NCBI GenBank assembly: GCA_001464695.1
Contig: LNDQ01000108.1
Coordinates: 84,090-148,089, forward strand
DNA: 64,000 nt
Direction of reading: 5' to 3'
Source: Betaproteobacteria bacterium Ga0077523
GTDB taxonomy: Bacteria; Pseudomonadota; Gammaproteobacteria; Burkholderiales; Ga0077523
The notes under the pieces were generated by a model, which saw only the letters and a list, made by a program, of their open reading frames with translations, did not search any database and was not told where the DNA came from. Below, in pieces: positions 63,552-64,000 of the stretch; positions within the stretch are counted from its first letter, which is position 1; every line of letters begins with the position of its first letter. A program made the translations under genes and the position numbers.

Positions 63552-64000
63552 TTAACGGCCCTCCGGGGATCTTTCTTTAAGCTGGTCCGCTGCGGGCCGG
63601 GGTACCGGATAGTCGGGCGGCAGCGGGTAACCGGGTTGTTTTCGCAGGAAATCCGCGAGCATCGCGCGGGCCGACTCGTGCTGACCGTCCTCCCATGCCT
63701 CGCGGATGGCCGCCAGCGCCCGCTCGGGCTCTTGCTCAGCGAACCGGAGTATTTCCTCACTGCTCGGTTTCAGCCGACGCTTGGCCAGGGACGCCGGCGC
63801 CATAGCCTTGGCGGGTGCGGACGCAGCCGGCGCGGCCGTGGCGGCGGAGTCCGCACTGCCGGCGGCGCGGTCGCTTTCCATCGGGCCCATGGATTCCCTG
63901 GCTTGCCGGAGCTCCTGTTTCGCCGGGGCCGGCTGCGCCGGCGCTGGAGCCGCAGGCGGTGGCGCCAGTACCTGATTCTGCATATCCGGTTTGGCTTCCG
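63552..64000 (-). CDS. C-terminal part of an Ala/Pro-rich protein (partial)
   Basis: The frame is open to the window edge, so the gene starts outside it. The visible 149 codons are low complexity at the N side (APPPAAPAPAQPAPAKQELRQARESMG) followed by a small helical region LKPSSEEILRFAEQEPERALAAIREAWEDGQHESARAMLADFLRKQPGYPLP. Family not recognised; the pattern suits a C-terminal tail of a membrane or regulatory (for example anti-sigma) protein. The internal Met at 63983 could be mistaken for a start. Confidence 0.7.
   Translation of the reverse strand, partial: EAKPDMQNQVLAPPPAAPAPAQPAPAKQELRQARESMGPMESDRAAGSADSAATAAPAASAPAKAMAPASLAKRRLKPSSEEILRFAEQEPERALAAIREAWEDGQHESARAMLADFLRKQPGYPLPPDYPVPRPAADQLKERSPEGR

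Overview
The window is about 64 kb of GC-rich DNA with densely packed, mostly bacterial housekeeping and metabolic genes. Several features point to a betaproteobacterium (Burkholderiales or a near relative): Bug/TctC-type solute-binding proteins, a phasin, a HugZ/DUF2069/WrbA/YihY neighbourhood, RppH divergent from ProS followed by a lytic transglycosylase, GluQRS, a PEP-CTERM protein, and short GC-rich dispersed repeats with hairpins. This placement is inference from gene content. I found no rRNA, tRNA, CRISPR array, transposase or phage gene.

Layout. 1-3.9 kb: a partial gene end, a RutB-like/RidA hydrolase pair, YciI, an EamA permease and an exported alpha/beta hydrolase. 4-11.5 kb: a very large winged-helix/ATPase regulator, then a coupled tripartite efflux operon (small protein, NodT-type outer-membrane lipoprotein, HlyD/EmrA adaptor, DHA2/EmrB pump). 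11.5-14.5 kb: two exported hypotheticals and a cobalt-type nitrile hydratase operon (alpha, beta, accessory). 14.5-20.5 kb (minus): GST, acyl-CoA dehydrogenase, CaiB-type CoA transferase, Bug protein, cupin and a lactate-racemase-like protein, which look like a catabolic cluster. 20.7-22.7 kb: small exported proteins and an orphan ABC substrate-binding protein. 22.8-28.5 kb (minus): topoisomerase IV genes parC and parE, with a repeat-disrupted exported gene between them and a helix-turn-helix region joined in frame to the front of parE. 28.5-33.5 kb (minus): RraA-like, SMP-30-like, SelO, a ParE/RHH toxin-antitoxin pair and an agmatinase-family ureohydrolase.

33.5-37.5 kb: a structured 383-nt gap and secreted or anchored proteins of uncertain role. 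37.6-41.2 kb (minus): an EF-G paralogue and glycerol kinase. 41.3-46.8 kb (plus): a phosphotransferase, a VOC protein, a divergent enolase with altered active-site residues coupled to an EamA permease, a thioesterase and a PEP-CTERM protein. 46.8-52.3 kb: aldo/keto reductase, quinone reductase, HD phosphohydrolase, an exported barnase-like RNase with barstar, RppH and a spermidine-synthase-like protein. 52.4-56.5 kb: proS, a lytic transglycosylase and two tandem FkbM methyltransferase-like genes, chained by TTGA overlaps. 56.5-61.3 kb: YihY, WrbA, HugZ, DUF2069, GluQRS and a phasin with a clear sigma70 promoter flanked by paired operator-like sites. 61.5-64 kb: an HDOD-REC-GGDEF protein and a partial Ala/Pro-rich protein.

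Most striking: (1) the HTH-ParE in-frame junction with a 21-bp dyad just upstream; (2) the enolase paralogue lacking the conserved SHRSG histidine; (3) the dispersed repeat supplying the 5' end of the gene between parE and parC; (4) the phasin promoter flanked by two inverted 12-nt sites; (5) the barnase/barstar pair with a hairpin around the RNase start; (6) the nested-hairpin element at 33.7 kb. Start sites were chosen by eye from ribosome-binding sites, overlaps and family lengths.
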